Below the pieces are notes generated by a model, which worked only from the letters and a program-made list of their open reading frames with translations, was not told the DNA's origin and did not search any database. 64,000 bases of DNA from Comamonas composti DSM 21721 (GTDB lineage Bacteria; Pseudomonadota; Gammaproteobacteria; Burkholderiales; Burkholderiaceae_C): NCBI RefSeq assembly GCF_000429845.1, contig NZ_AUCQ01000012.1:1-64000 (forward strand). Reading direction: 5' to 3'. The stretch's first letter is position 1, and each line of letters starts with the position of its first letter. Positions 17,695 to 26,445 of the stretch are shown here, in pieces. The position numbers and the translations under genes were made by a program.

Positions 17695-18567
17695 TTACTG
17701 GCTGTTTTGCAAGGCCGCGATGCGCTCCTCGATCGGCGGGTGGGTGGAGAACAGCTTGCCTATGCCGCCGGTAATGCCCATGGCGGCCACGCTCTTGGGC
17801 AATTCGCCTGCATGCATTCCGCCCAGACGGGCCAGCGCATTCATCATGGGCTGCTTGCGGCCCATGAGCTGGGCAGCTCCGGCGTCGGCACGGAATTCGC
17901 GCTGACGCGAGAACCAGGCCACGACGATGGCCGCCGCAAAGCCCAGCACGATGTCCAGCACGATGGTGGTCACGTAATAGCCGATGCCGGGGCCCGAGCT
18001 GTTTTCGTCGTTCTTGCGCAAGAAGCTGTCCACCGCATAGCCGATGACGCGCGACAGAAAGACCACGAAAGTGTTCATCACGCCCTGGATCAGGGTCATG
18101 GTCACCATGTCGCCATTGGCGATGTGGGCCACCTCATGGCCGATCACGGCCTCGACCTCCTCACGCGTCATGCCTTCGAGCAGGCCCGTGGAGACCGCGA
18201 CCAGGGCCGAGTTCTTGAACGCGCCCGTGGCAAAGGCATTGGGCTCGCCTTCGTAAATGCCCACTTCGGGCATGCCTATGCCGGCCTTCTGGGCAAAGTT
18301 TTGCACCGTCTGGACGATCCAGGCCTCATCGGCATTGCGCGGCTGGTTGATCACATGCACGCCCGAGGTCCATTTGGCCATGGGCTTGGAGATCAAAAGC
18401 GAGATGATGGCGCCGCCAAAGCCCATCACGAAGGCAAAGCCCAGCAGGGCTCCGAAGTTCAATCCATTGGCCGTGAAATAACGGTTCACGCCGAGCAGGC
18501 TGGCAACAATGCCCAGCACCGCCACCACGGCAACGTTGGTCAGCAGAAAAAGTGCAATGCGTTTCAT
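17695..18567 (-). CDS. htpX: Membrane zinc protease HtpX (M48 family)
   Basis: 290 residues, the normal length. Two N-terminal membrane helices ([20 protein letters not shown] and [19 protein letters not shown]) precede the cytoplasmic zinc motif HEVAH at 144-148 ([13 protein letters not shown]). Two further hydrophobic segments follow ([16 protein letters not shown] and [17 protein letters not shown]), then [13 protein letters not shown] with a third metal-ligand region. HtpX degrades misfolded inner-membrane proteins with FtsH. GGAG lies upstream of the ATG. The C-terminal [12 protein letters not shown] is characteristic. It is monocistronic here. The 290 bp upstream hold no other gene and presumably carry its promoter. 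Confidence 0.97.
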   Translation of the reverse strand: MKRIALFLLTNVAVVAVLGIVASLLGVNRYFTANGLNFGALLGFAFVMGFGGAIISLLISKPMAKWTSGVHVINQPRNADEAWIVQTVQNFAQKAGIGMPEVGIYEGEPNAFATGAFKNSALVAVSTGLLEGMTREEVEAVIGHEVAHIANGDMVTMTLIQGVMNTFVVFLSRVIGYAVDSFLRKNDENSSGPGIGYYVTTIVLDIVLGFAAAIVVAWFSRQREFRADAGAAQLMGRKQPMMNALARLGGMHAGELPKSVAAMGITGGIGKLFSTHPPIEERIAALQNSQ

Positions 18568-18857
18568 CTAAGGGGTTCTCCATCAGGATGGGGAAGAGGG
18601 ATGTGGAATTTCGAGCTCTGCGGCTTTGGCAGATAAGGGCTTTGCACCCTTTTTCAACCCATCCACGCCCTGTGTCTCGTTGTTGTACTGCTTATGAGCC
18701 AGGCGACGTGAAACTCTGCTGCTGATTGTGGCTCAGCCAGCCAGCAACTCGGAATCTGAGGGATTCATCATAAAAGCAAAAGTTCTGCCCTCCAGCGCAG
18801 ATCAGCCCCAGTCCGCCTTGACTCTCGGCTGCGTGTATCGATGCCGGCTCGCAGAGC

Positions 18858-19613
18858 TCATGCTCGGCCGGCAGCACGCGGCGGCCGGAAGATGGAGGTT
18901 TGCGCATAAAAATCCGCATCGCCATTGCCCGTATGCCATCCCGGGATGCCGGCCAGAGGCAGGGGCACGAACGGCTTGAGCGCCAGATGCTGCGGCTGCA
19001 AGACAGCGGCCATGGCCTCGTCGCTCAGCGCAATGCCGCAGTCTTGCCCGGCCTGGGCGCGGGGCGCAAGCAGCACATGGGCCGTGGCATTCAGACGCCC
19101 TGCCAGCAGCTTTTCCATGAGCGCATGGCCAAAGACCCGCAGCTCGGCCTGCAACCATAGGGCCCGCCGGGTCAGAAACAAGCTCTGCCAGTCCCGGGCC
19201 AGCAAGGCCTGCCATAGCGGCTCGGGCGCCTGCAGCACGGCCCCGCTTTCATCGAACAGGGTGACCGCATCACGCACCGGGCCGCGCTGCCCTCCCGCAC
19301 CCTGTCCGGCCAGGGCCTGGGCATGCAGGGCATTCAAGCGGCGCTTGGTCTGCGGATAACGCAGCCAGACTAGGCCGTTGAACAAATCGTGCAGATTCTC
19401 GCGCGTGGGCACCTGGCCGGTCTGCGCAATGAAGCCCTCATAGGTCATGCCCTCGGGCAGATGTGCCTGGGGAACAAAATCCGGTGCCTCGGCATGGCGC
19501 AAGCCATTGAGCCACGCAGCCACAGGCTGTTCGGGCGCAGGCCAGCCGCCGCTCGTACAAGCGGCAAAAGGCTGAAACCAGGGGGCTCTAGGGTCGGGCC
19601 GGGGCAAATCCAT
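18858..19613 (-). CDS. DUF3025 domain-containing protein
   Basis: 251 residues from the ATG at 19611-19613 (MDLPRPDPRAPWFQPF). Contains the DUF3025 core pattern YEGFIAQTGQVPTRENLHDL FNGLVWLRYPQTKRRLN (split) and RGPVRDAVTLFDESGAVLQA. No signal peptide, membrane segment or known catalytic motif is visible, and function is unknown for the family. An in-frame extension to 19658 has no family homology. It starts 65 bp from the MITE-like element and is probably transcribed alone. Confidence 0.85.
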   Translation of the reverse strand: MDLPRPDPRAPWFQPFAACTSGGWPAPEQPVAAWLNGLRHAEAPDFVPQAHLPEGMTYEGFIAQTGQVPTRENLHDLFNGLVWLRYPQTKRRLNALHAQALAGQGAGGQRGPVRDAVTLFDESGAVLQAPEPLWQALLARDWQSLFLTRRALWLQAELRVFGHALMEKLLAGRLNATAHVLLAPRAQAGQDCGIALSDEAMAAVLQPQHLALKPFVPLPLAGIPGWHTGNGDADFYAQTSIFRPPRAAGRA

Positions 19614-19677
19614 AAGGCTTGCAGCGGTTTGCCCCAAGCCGGAGCCGGCCTGGGGCAAACGGGTTCTGGAGACTTCC

Positions 19678-19950
19678 TAAGAACGTGTTTACGATCTCTA
19701 CGCTGCCGCGTTGGAGCGCAATCGGGATGAGTTCAAAGCGGTGGGGCGCAGCTTGCACCGGGGTGCAAGCAAGCTTTAGCGCTAGAAAATAGCCCGATTT
19801 CGCTCCAACCCTTCGGGACAGTGCCTTTGCGGGCGGTCTGCAGCGTTGCGAATCCTCGCAATAGCACGGCGATTGCTGCGGTATCGCGCCTTGCATCCCA
19901 TCCCGCACAGACACTGGCGCGGCACCGAGGAGATCGTAAACACGTTCTAA
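19678..19950. mobile_element. 267-bp MITE-like element with 18-bp terminal inverted repeats and TAA target duplication
   Basis: Left terminus 19681-19698 GAACGTGTTTACGATCTC and right terminus 19930-19947 are perfect inverted copies. Both are flanked by TAA (19678-19680 and 19948-19950). No transposase ORF is present. Inside, 19711-19726 and 19795-19810 form a second inverted repeat (TTGGAGCGCAATCGGG with one mismatch), and GCTTGCACC/GGTGCAAGC forms a hairpin at about 19750-19769. The right end abuts pyrC, whose TAG stop is made from TA of the target duplication and the first base of the element. Confidence 0.8.
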
Positions 19951-20978
19951 ACCAGCTTCCAGGGCAGGACATCGCCCGCGCGCAGGGGCTTGAGCTGGGC
20001 CTCGCCGAACGCAAAGCTGTCGGGCGGAGTCCAGCTTTCGCGCTTGAGCGTGATCTTGCTGCTGTTGCGCGGCAAGGCATAGAAGTCGGGGCCGTTGAAG
20101 CTTGCAAAGGCTTCGAGCCTGTCCAGCGCCCCGGCCGTATCAAAGACCTCGGCATACATCTCCACAGCCGCATGGGCGCTGTAGCAGCCTGCGCAACCCG
20201 TGGCATGCTCCTTGAGATGGGCGGCGTGGGGCGCGCTGTCCGTGCCCAGGAAGAACTTGGCCGAGCCGCTGGTCGCGGCCTCGACCAGGGCCAGGCGGTG
20301 GGTCTCGCGCTTGAGAACCGGCAGGCAGTAGTAATGCGGGCGTATGCCGCCCGTGAAGATCGCATTGCGGTTGAACAGCAGATGCTGGGGCGTGATGGTC
20401 GCGCCCACGAAGCGATCGGCCTCGCTCACGTACTGCGCGGCTTCGCGCGTGGTGATGTGCTCGAACACGATTTTGAGCTCGGGAAAATCGCGGCGCAGCG
20501 GAATCAGCTGCTGATCGATGAAGGCCGCCTCGCGGTCGAACAGGTCGATCTCGCTGCTGGTCACCTCGCCATGTACCAGCAGCAGCAGGCCTTCGCGCTG
20601 CATGGCGGCCAAGGTGGGATAGATCTTGCGCAGATCGGTCACGCCATGGTCGCTGTTGGTCGTGGCCCCGGCCGGGTAGAGCTTGCAGGCCACGATGCCT
20701 GCGGCCTTGGCGCGCACGATTTCCTCGGGAGGCAGATTGTCCGTGAGGTAGAGCGTCATCAGGGGCTCGAAGCTCATGCCCTGCGGGACGGCTGCCTGAA
20801 TGCGCTTCTTGTACTCCAGGGCCTGCTCCGTGGTGGTCACGGGAGGCTTGAGGTTGGGCATGATGATGGCGCGCGCAAACTGCGCGGCCGTATGCGGCAC
20901 TACGGCTCGCATGGCATCGCCATCGCGCACATGCAGATGCCAGTCGTCGGGACGGGTGATCGTGAGAGTCTGGGTCAT
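19947..20978 (-). CDS. pyrC: Dihydroorotase (class II, PyrC)
   Basis: 343 residues. The binuclear zinc site is complete: H14 and H16 in [10 protein letters not shown], the carboxylated lysine K99 in [13 protein letters not shown]136 in LVHGEV, H174 in VFEHITT and D247 in LGTDSAPH. It closes N-carbamoyl-aspartate to dihydroorotate in pyrimidine synthesis in the cytoplasm. The reading frame ends WKLV-stop, and that stop codon is the junction with the MITE-like element. The insertion may have replaced the original last codon or codons, but the catalytic core is intact and length is near that of E. coli PyrC (about 348). Confidence 0.97.
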   Translation of the reverse strand: MTQTLTITRPDDWHLHVRDGDAMRAVVPHTAAQFARAIIMPNLKPPVTTTEQALEYKKRIQAAVPQGMSFEPLMTLYLTDNLPPEEIVRAKAAGIVACKLYPAGATTNSDHGVTDLRKIYPTLAAMQREGLLLLVHGEVTSSEIDLFDREAAFIDQQLIPLRRDFPELKIVFEHITTREAAQYVSEADRFVGATITPQHLLFNRNAIFTGGIRPHYYCLPVLKRETHRLALVEAATSGSAKFFLGTDSAPHAAHLKEHATGCAGCYSAHAAVEMYAEVFDTAGALDRLEAFASFNGPDFYALPRNSSKITLKRESWTPPDSFAFGEAQLKPLRAGDVLPWKLV

Positions 20979-21050
20979 GCCGACATTGTCACATCATGTG
21001 CCCCTGTCCTTCCCCTGCCCCGTTGCCGGGAGATCGGCCGGCGGCACGCT

Positions 21051-21815
21051 TCAAGCCTGGATTCCAGGCCCGGCCTCGTCCCCGGTCTCGACATCCCTTG
21101 TTTCGGCAGCGCGGCAGAGGGCATCGAGATCGTGAATCGTGACGCGCCCATAGGCCACGTCGATGAGGCCGCGCTGAGCCAGCGCACTGAGCTCCTTGTT
21201 CACGGTCTGGCGCGATCTGCCCAGCATCGCAGCCAGCTCGCTTTGGGAAATGCTCAGGCGCAGCGCGGTGCTGCCCTCGAGCACCTGTCCATGGATCAGG
21301 GCCAGCCGCACGAGCTCGTCCGCCACGTGATTGGCCGTATGTCCCAGAGCGCGCCGCCGCTTCATTGCGATCTGCTCATGCATGCGCGACATCATCAGCA
21401 TGCACACATCGCGCCACAGTATGTGATGGGTGTCCAGCACGGCCAGCAGCGGGTCTCCCGGCAGGTGCACCAGCACCGTGCCCTCACAGGCCTGAAAGTG
21501 GTAGACGAAGCGGGTGTTCTTGAGCAGGCGCACCAGGCCCACGACCTCGCCGGGCCCGTGCATGGACAGGATGAAGCGCATGCCATCGGCGTCCACGCCC
21601 TCGACTTCAAGCCGGCCCGTGATCACGACCATCACCTCACGGCGCGAGCGGTCGCCGACCATCAACGGGGTACGCCTGTCGTAACGCCCCAGCCGCGCAA
21701 TGGAAGCCAGCTCATCGAGCACTTCAACAGGCCATGTGCCCATCATCTCGGTCAGGCTCAGCGCATGCCTTATCAGCATCGCCGCATCAGCAACAGGAGT
21801 CTGTTTGCGAGACAT
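21051..21815 (-). CDS. Crp/Fnr-family transcriptional regulator
   Basis: 254 residues. A cyclic-nucleotide-binding-like beta barrel (PLMVGDRSRREVMVVITGRL EVEG, split; MHGPGEVVGLVRLL) is followed by a long dimer helix and the helix-turn-helix SISQSELAAMLGRSRQTVNK. No Fnr-type cysteine cluster is visible, so an iron-sulphur sensor is unlikely. The Shine-Dalgarno is weak. The gene is divergent from the porin-led catabolic set and is the best candidate for its regulator. A conserved motif (21847-21880) lies 31 bp upstream of the start. Confidence 0.9.
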   Translation of the reverse strand: MSRKQTPVADAAMLIRHALSLTEMMGTWPVEVLDELASIARLGRYDRRTPLMVGDRSRREVMVVITGRLEVEGVDADGMRFILSMHGPGEVVGLVRLLKNTRFVYHFQACEGTVLVHLPGDPLLAVLDTHHILWRDVCMLMMSRMHEQIAMKRRRALGHTANHVADELVRLALIHGQVLEGSTALRLSISQSELAAMLGRSRQTVNKELSALAQRGLIDVAYGRVTIHDLDALCRAAETRDVETGDEAGPGIQA

Positions 21816-21846
21816 GGGTTTTTTCGTTCAAAAGTCCATCCCAGGG

Positions 21847-21880
21847 TTAGCCCCCGGACCAAATAGCGCCAATTGTCAAA
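21847..21880 (-). promoter_or_regulatory. Conserved upstream motif, copy 1
   Basis: On the minus strand it reads TTTGACAATTGGCGCT, five variable bases, GTCCGGGGG, then CTAA. The same block with the same spacing recurs at 34032-34063. It contains TTGACA, a perfect -35 hexamer, but no convincing -10 at 16-18 bp. It lies between the Crp/Fnr gene and the porin gene, so it may serve either. Confidence 0.55.
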
Positions 21881-21980
21881 GCCTCGACAGAGTGTCTTCC
21901 TCGCTGTTTTGGATAGTAGCAGCCACACCGCAGCGCAAGTCTTGCGCCGGTGCATAAGCACAAATAGAGGAGACACATTC

Positions 21981-23045
21981 GTGACGCACAAACACTGGCT
22001 GGCCACACTGGCTCTTGCTGCACTGGGCAATACGGCCTCGGCCCAGGGCAGCGTGGAGATCTTCGGCATCATGGACCTGCACATCAACAAGGCCAAATCC
22101 GGGCCCACGAGCCTCACGCGCATGGAGGATGGCGGCAGTGCTGCATCACGCATAGGCTTTCGCGGCAGCGAAGACCTGGGCGGCGGCATGCGTGCCCGCT
22201 TTCTGCTGGAAGCCGGCGTCACGCCGGATACGGGCATGGGCACGGTGCCCGGACCGTCCCTGGCCTTCACGCGCCAGTCCTATCTGGGTCTGAGCGCCCC
22301 CTGGGGCCATATCGAACTGGGCCGCATGTACACCCCCATGTTCGGCGCCCTGTTCCGCGCGGACCCTATGGGCATGAACTCGCTGTTCTCGCCCACCAAT
22401 CTCGGCTACGCCATCGATGCCCAGCCCGGCCTCAGGCCGTTTGCGCCACGCGCCAACAACATGCTGCGCTACCGCAGCCCCGAGAGCCAGAAGCTGCTGC
22501 TGGACTTCGCCTATTCCTTTGGCGAGGTCGCGTCCCCCAACAGCAACAACGGCCGCATCGTTGGCGGCACCGTAGGCTGGAAGCAGCAGCCCTTCTTCGT
22601 GGGCTACAGCTTCCAGAACGCCGTGGAAGGCAGCGCCGCAGCCCCGGTCGCATCGCCGCGCACCAGTCGCTTCCAGACCCTGGTGGCCAGCTGGGAGAGC
22701 CTGCCCGTGCTGCGCATCAGCGGCAGCTACAGCACCTCCAGCGTCAACCAGCCAGGCACGCGCGATGCCCACATGACCCAGCTGGGCGCGGATTGGAGCA
22801 TGACCCCGGCCGACAAGCTGCTGTTTTCCATCGCCCGCCGCAAGGTCGACGGCTCCAACCGCAGCCAGACCGCCTGGTCCCTGGGCTATGACCACTATTT
22901 GAGCAAACGCACCACGCTTTATGCGCGCTGGTTGCAGTCAAGCAATGCGGGCGGCTCCTCGGTGGGCATCGCCAACGTCCCCGTGGTCGCGAACAGCGGC
23001 GACGGGGTGCGCTCGATCGCCATCGGGGCGCGCCACAATTTCTGA
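21981..23045 (+). CDS. Outer-membrane porin (Gram-negative general porin family)
   Basis: 354 residues from a GTG start with AGGAGACACATTC directly upstream. Signal peptide THKHWLATLALAALGNTASA then QGSVEIFGIMDLHINKAKSG, the betaproteobacterial porin opening. SRIGFRGSEDLGGGMRARFL is the family hallmark, and the protein ends in Phe (GARHNF), the outer-membrane assembly signal. It probably forms a trimeric 16-stranded barrel admitting the substrate of the downstream catabolic genes. The acyl-CoA synthetase starts 10 bp after its stop, so the two are cotranscribed. It opens the set that runs to 30112. Confidence 0.94.
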   Translation: MTHKHWLATLALAALGNTASAQGSVEIFGIMDLHINKAKSGPTSLTRMEDGGSAASRIGFRGSEDLGGGMRARFLLEAGVTPDTGMGTVPGPSLAFTRQSYLGLSAPWGHIELGRMYTPMFGALFRADPMGMNSLFSPTNLGYAIDAQPGLRPFAPRANNMLRYRSPESQKLLLDFAYSFGEVASPNSNNGRIVGGTVGWKQQPFFVGYSFQNAVEGSAAAPVASPRTSRFQTLVASWESLPVLRISGSYSTSSVNQPGTRDAHMTQLGADWSMTPADKLLFSIARRKVDGSNRSQTAWSLGYDHYLSKRTTLYARWLQSSNAGGSSVGIANVPVVANSGDGVRSIAIGARHNF

Positions 23046-23055
23046 AAGAAGGAAG

Positions 23056-25170
23056 ATGCAGGAATCTTGTTTCGATTTCGACGGACTGGATGCCTTGTTC
23101 GCCCCGCAGTCCATCGCCGTGGTCGGGGCCTCGGACTCGGTGGAGCGCATAGGCGGCATCCCGCTCGACTATCTGCTGCGCTTTGGCTATGCAGGCCGGA
23201 TCCATGCGGTGAATCCGCGCTCCGGCCATGTGCAGGGCCTGCAGACCCAGGCCAGGCTCAGCGACATCGCCGAGCCCGTGGATCTGGCCATCGTGGCCGT
23301 GCCCCAGTCCCAGGTGGCCGCCGTGCTCGAGGATGCGGCCGCAGCCCGCGTGCGCTCCATGGTGCTGTTCTCCTCGGGCTATGCCGAAACCGGCGAGCAG
23401 GGTATCAGCGACCAGCAGGCACTGAGCCGGCGCGCCAGCGAGGCCGGCATACGCCTCATAGGCCCCAACTGCCTGGGCTTCATGCGTCCGGGGCACAACA
23501 TCTATGCGACGTTCTCGCCCGCGCCCAAGGCCGGCCTGGTCAAGCCCGGCCGCATAGGTCTGATCAGCCAGTCGGGGGCCTTTGGCGCCTATGCCTACAG
23601 CCTGGCACGCGAGCGCGGCCTGGGGCTTTCGCTGTGGGCCACCACGGGCAACGAGGCCGATGTACAGCTCGCGGACGGACTGGCCTGGCTGGCGCGTGAC
23701 CCCGGCACCGACGTCATCATGGCCTATATGGAAGGCTGCCGCGACGGCGCCCGCCTGCGCGCCGCCCTGGCCCTGGCACGCGCACACGGCAAACCCGTGA
23801 TCATGTTCAAGGTCGGCACCAGCGAACTTGGCGCGGCAGCCGCTGCATCGCATACGGCCTCGCTGGCCGGCAACAACGCCGTCTACGACGCGGTGTTCCG
23901 CCGCTACGGTGTGTTGCGCGCCCATACCATCAGCGACTTCTTCGAGCTCGCGGCCAGCGCCGCGATTGCGCCGATTCCACGTAACCGCTCGCTGGGCATT
24001 CTCACCGTCTCCGGCGGCGTGGGCGCACTCATGGCCGACGACGCCAGTGCTGCCGGGCTCGATGTCCAGGCCCTGTCCGATTCCGCCCAGCAGCAACTGC
24101 GCGAATGGGTGCCCTTTGCGGCACCGCGCAACCCCGTGGACATCACCGGCCAGGTCACCAACGACATGTCGTTGCTGGAGCGCAGCGCCGAAGTGATGAT
24201 GAAAGACCGGAACTTCGCCAGCTGGCTGGGGTTCTTCGCCGCTGGCGGCCTGTCCGAAGGTTTCTGGCCCGTGCTGCGCTCCCTGGTGGAGAAGATGCGC
24301 AGCGCACATCCACAGACCCTGCTGGCCGTCTGCACCCTGTGCAGCGATGCGCGGCGCGCCGAACTCGAATCTCTGGGCTGCCTGGTGTTCTCCGACCCCG
24401 GCACGGCCATACGCTGCATCGGCGCCCTGGCCTCCCTGGGCACACTCGCGGATGCCGCACCGGAGTCTGCGGAAAACACCCTGCCCACCATGCAACTGCC
24501 ACCGCACAGCCTGTCCGAAGCAGACAGCATGCGTTGGCTGGCCGAATCCGGCGTGCCCGTAGTGCCGCACCAGCTGGTCCAGACCGCGCAGCAGGCCGGC
24601 GAGGCCGTACAGGCCCTGGGCGGCGCGATTGCGCTCAAGGTGGCCAGCGCCAGCATTGCCCACAAGTCCGAAGTCGGTGGCGTGGCCCTGAACCTGCGCT
24701 CCGCCTCCGATGCCAGCGAGGCCTTCGCACAGATCCTGGCCCGGGCACGCCAGGCCAGACCCGATGCGCAACTGGACGGCGCGCTGGCCGCGCGCATGGT
24801 GCATGGCGGCGTCGAATGCATTGCCGGCGTGCACCGCGATCCGGTCTTCGGCCCTGTGCTGATGTTTGGCCTGGGCGGCATCCATGTGGAGATCCTGCGC
24901 GACTCGGCGCTGCGCGTACTGCCCGTCACCCGCGAGGACACCCGGGCCATGGTGCGCGAGCTGCGCGCCTACCCGATTCTTGCGGGCGCACGCGGCAAGC
25001 CCCCCGTGGACCAGGAGGCCCTGGCCGATGCGCTCTACGCGCTGGCCGACTTTGCCCAGCGCGCAGGCGACACGCTGCTCAGTGCGGAGGTGAATCCGCT
25101 GCTGGCCCTGCCCGCCGACCAGGGCGGCTGCATGGCCGTGGATGCGCTGGTCATAGGTGCCAGCACCTAG
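23056..25170 (+). CDS. NDP-forming acyl-CoA synthetase (acetate-CoA ligase alpha/beta fusion family)
   Basis: 704 residues. Domain order: CoA-binding Rossmann domain (LFAPQSIAVVGASDSVERIG), succinyl-CoA-synthetase-like ligase domain (GRIGLISQSGAFGAYAYSLA; the HTASLAG motif has the histidine that is phosphorylated in the family), then an ATP-grasp domain (LKVASASIAHKSEVGGVALN; FGLGGIHVEILRD; LLSAEVNPLLAL). It activates a carboxylic acid with ATP and CoA, giving ADP and phosphate. The substrate is unknown. Its place after a porin and before a Bug receptor suggests it activates the imported acid. The ATG at 23056 follows AAGAAGGAAG. Confidence 0.92.
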   Translation: MQESCFDFDGLDALFAPQSIAVVGASDSVERIGGIPLDYLLRFGYAGRIHAVNPRSGHVQGLQTQARLSDIAEPVDLAIVAVPQSQVAAVLEDAAAARVRSMVLFSSGYAETGEQGISDQQALSRRASEAGIRLIGPNCLGFMRPGHNIYATFSPAPKAGLVKPGRIGLISQSGAFGAYAYSLARERGLGLSLWATTGNEADVQLADGLAWLARDPGTDVIMAYMEGCRDGARLRAALALARAHGKPVIMFKVGTSELGAAAAASHTASLAGNNAVYDAVFRRYGVLRAHTISDFFELAASAAIAPIPRNRSLGILTVSGGVGALMADDASAAGLDVQALSDSAQQQLREWVPFAAPRNPVDITGQVTNDMSLLERSAEVMMKDRNFASWLGFFAAGGLSEGFWPVLRSLVEKMRSAHPQTLLAVCTLCSDARRAELESLGCLVFSDPGTAIRCIGALASLGTLADAAPESAENTLPTMQLPPHSLSEADSMRWLAESGVPVVPHQLVQTAQQAGEAVQALGGAIALKVASASIAHKSEVGGVALNLRSASDASEAFAQILARARQARPDAQLDGALAARMVHGGVECIAGVHRDPVFGPVLMFGLGGIHVEILRDSALRVLPVTREDTRAMVRELRAYPILAGARGKPPVDQEALADALYALADFAQRAGDTLLSAEVNPLLALPADQGGCMAVDALVIGAST

Positions 25171-25339
25171 TGCCCCGAACCGCACTTTCGTTCAAAACAG
25201 ATTGTCCAGGAGCACGGCCAGGCAAGCCCCCGGGCCCGGCCGGCACCAGGACGCAAGCGATCTGCTCCATGGAGCTCCATTTCAGGGCGCGGGTCCGCGC
25301 CTTCACTGTCTGACTCCTGTTTCTTCCTCAAGGAATTGC

Positions 25340-26341
25340 ATGAAAACGTCTCTCTCTTTGCACTCCGGCCTGCTCCGACTGGCCCTGCTGACTTCGGCCC
25401 TGGTGCTGGGTACCGGCCCGGTTCTGGCGCAGAAAAGCTATCCCAGCAAACCCGTCCATCTGGTCGTGCAATACGCGGCCGGCGGCTCTGCCGACATCAT
25501 GGCCCGCACCCTGGGCGACGGCCTGTCCAAGCGCCTGGGCCAGCCCGTGATCGTCGAGAACCGCAGCGGCGCCGGCGGCATCATAGGCACCTCGTACGTG
25601 GCCAAGAGCCCGCCCGACGGCTACACCCTGCTGATGACCGTGCCCGGTCCCATCGCGGCCAACCTGGTGCTCTACAAGAAGCTGCCCTACGACCCACGCA
25701 CCGATCTGCGCATGGTCTCCGACATCGCAGGGCAGCGCACCGTGATGGTCGTGAACTCGGCCCTGCCGGTCAAAACCTATGCCGAGCTCATAGAGCTGGT
25801 CCGCAAGGCGCCGGGCAAGTACGCCATGGGCTCCTGGGGACCGGGCACCCAGCCCCACCAGCTCCAGGCCTTCATGGAAAAGAAGTACGGCGCCAGCGTG
25901 CTTCATGCGGCCTACAAGGGCGAAAGCCCCATGGTGGCCGACCTGATCAGCGGCGTGGTGCACATGAGCTCGGCCTCGATCGCCGCGCTCAAGCCCTATA
26001 TCGACTCGGGCAAGCTGCGCACCCTGGCCGTGGCCGGCACCACGCGCGCCTCGGCCCTGCCCGATGTACCCACCTTCTCCGAGCTGGGTTTCAAGGACGA
26101 TGTCTACACCTTCATGGCGCCGACCTCGCTGATGGTTCCGGCCAAGACGCCTGACGCCATCGTCGAGCACCTGAGCCGGGAAGTGGCCGAGGTTCTCAAG
26201 ACCCCCGAGATGCTGCACCGCCTCGCCGAGATGGGGGCCGACCCCATAGGCAACACACCGGCCCAGGCCGCAGCCGACTACCGCTCCTATCTGCCGATTG
26301 CCCTGAAGCTGACCCAGTCCACGGGCGTGCAGCCCAACTGA
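25340..26341 (+). CDS. Bug/TctC-family periplasmic solute-binding receptor
   Basis: 333 residues. Signal MKTSLSLHSGLLRLALLTSA then LVLGTGPVLAQ. The mature protein starts with KSYPSKPVHLVVQYAAGGSA DIMAR (split), the Bug ligand loop, and has VENRSGAGGIIGTSYVAKSP and DGYTLLMTVPGPIAANLVLY. AAGGAATTGC precedes the ATG at 25340. It follows the acyl-CoA synthetase after 169 bp. Ligand unknown, but its operon position suggests the same acid that the synthetase activates. Confidence 0.93.
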   Translation: MKTSLSLHSGLLRLALLTSALVLGTGPVLAQKSYPSKPVHLVVQYAAGGSADIMARTLGDGLSKRLGQPVIVENRSGAGGIIGTSYVAKSPPDGYTLLMTVPGPIAANLVLYKKLPYDPRTDLRMVSDIAGQRTVMVVNSALPVKTYAELIELVRKAPGKYAMGSWGPGTQPHQLQAFMEKKYGASVLHAAYKGESPMVADLISGVVHMSSASIAALKPYIDSGKLRTLAVAGTTRASALPDVPTFSELGFKDDVYTFMAPTSLMVPAKTPDAIVEHLSREVAEVLKTPEMLHRLAEMGADPIGNTPAQAAADYRSYLPIALKLTQSTGVQPN

Positions 26342-26445
26342 TTCCATCCCCCGGCCCCCAGGGCACGCGAGCCACAACGTCCCCCGACCGGGATGCGGGA
26401 CAGGACTGGCTCCGCCCTTTACCCATCTTTGCAGGACTTCATTTC

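Noticed and set aside
20800-21000. Possible pyrR or attenuator control element upstream of pyrC
   Set aside because: No leader hairpin or pyrimidine-rich leader was found before the pyrC ATG.
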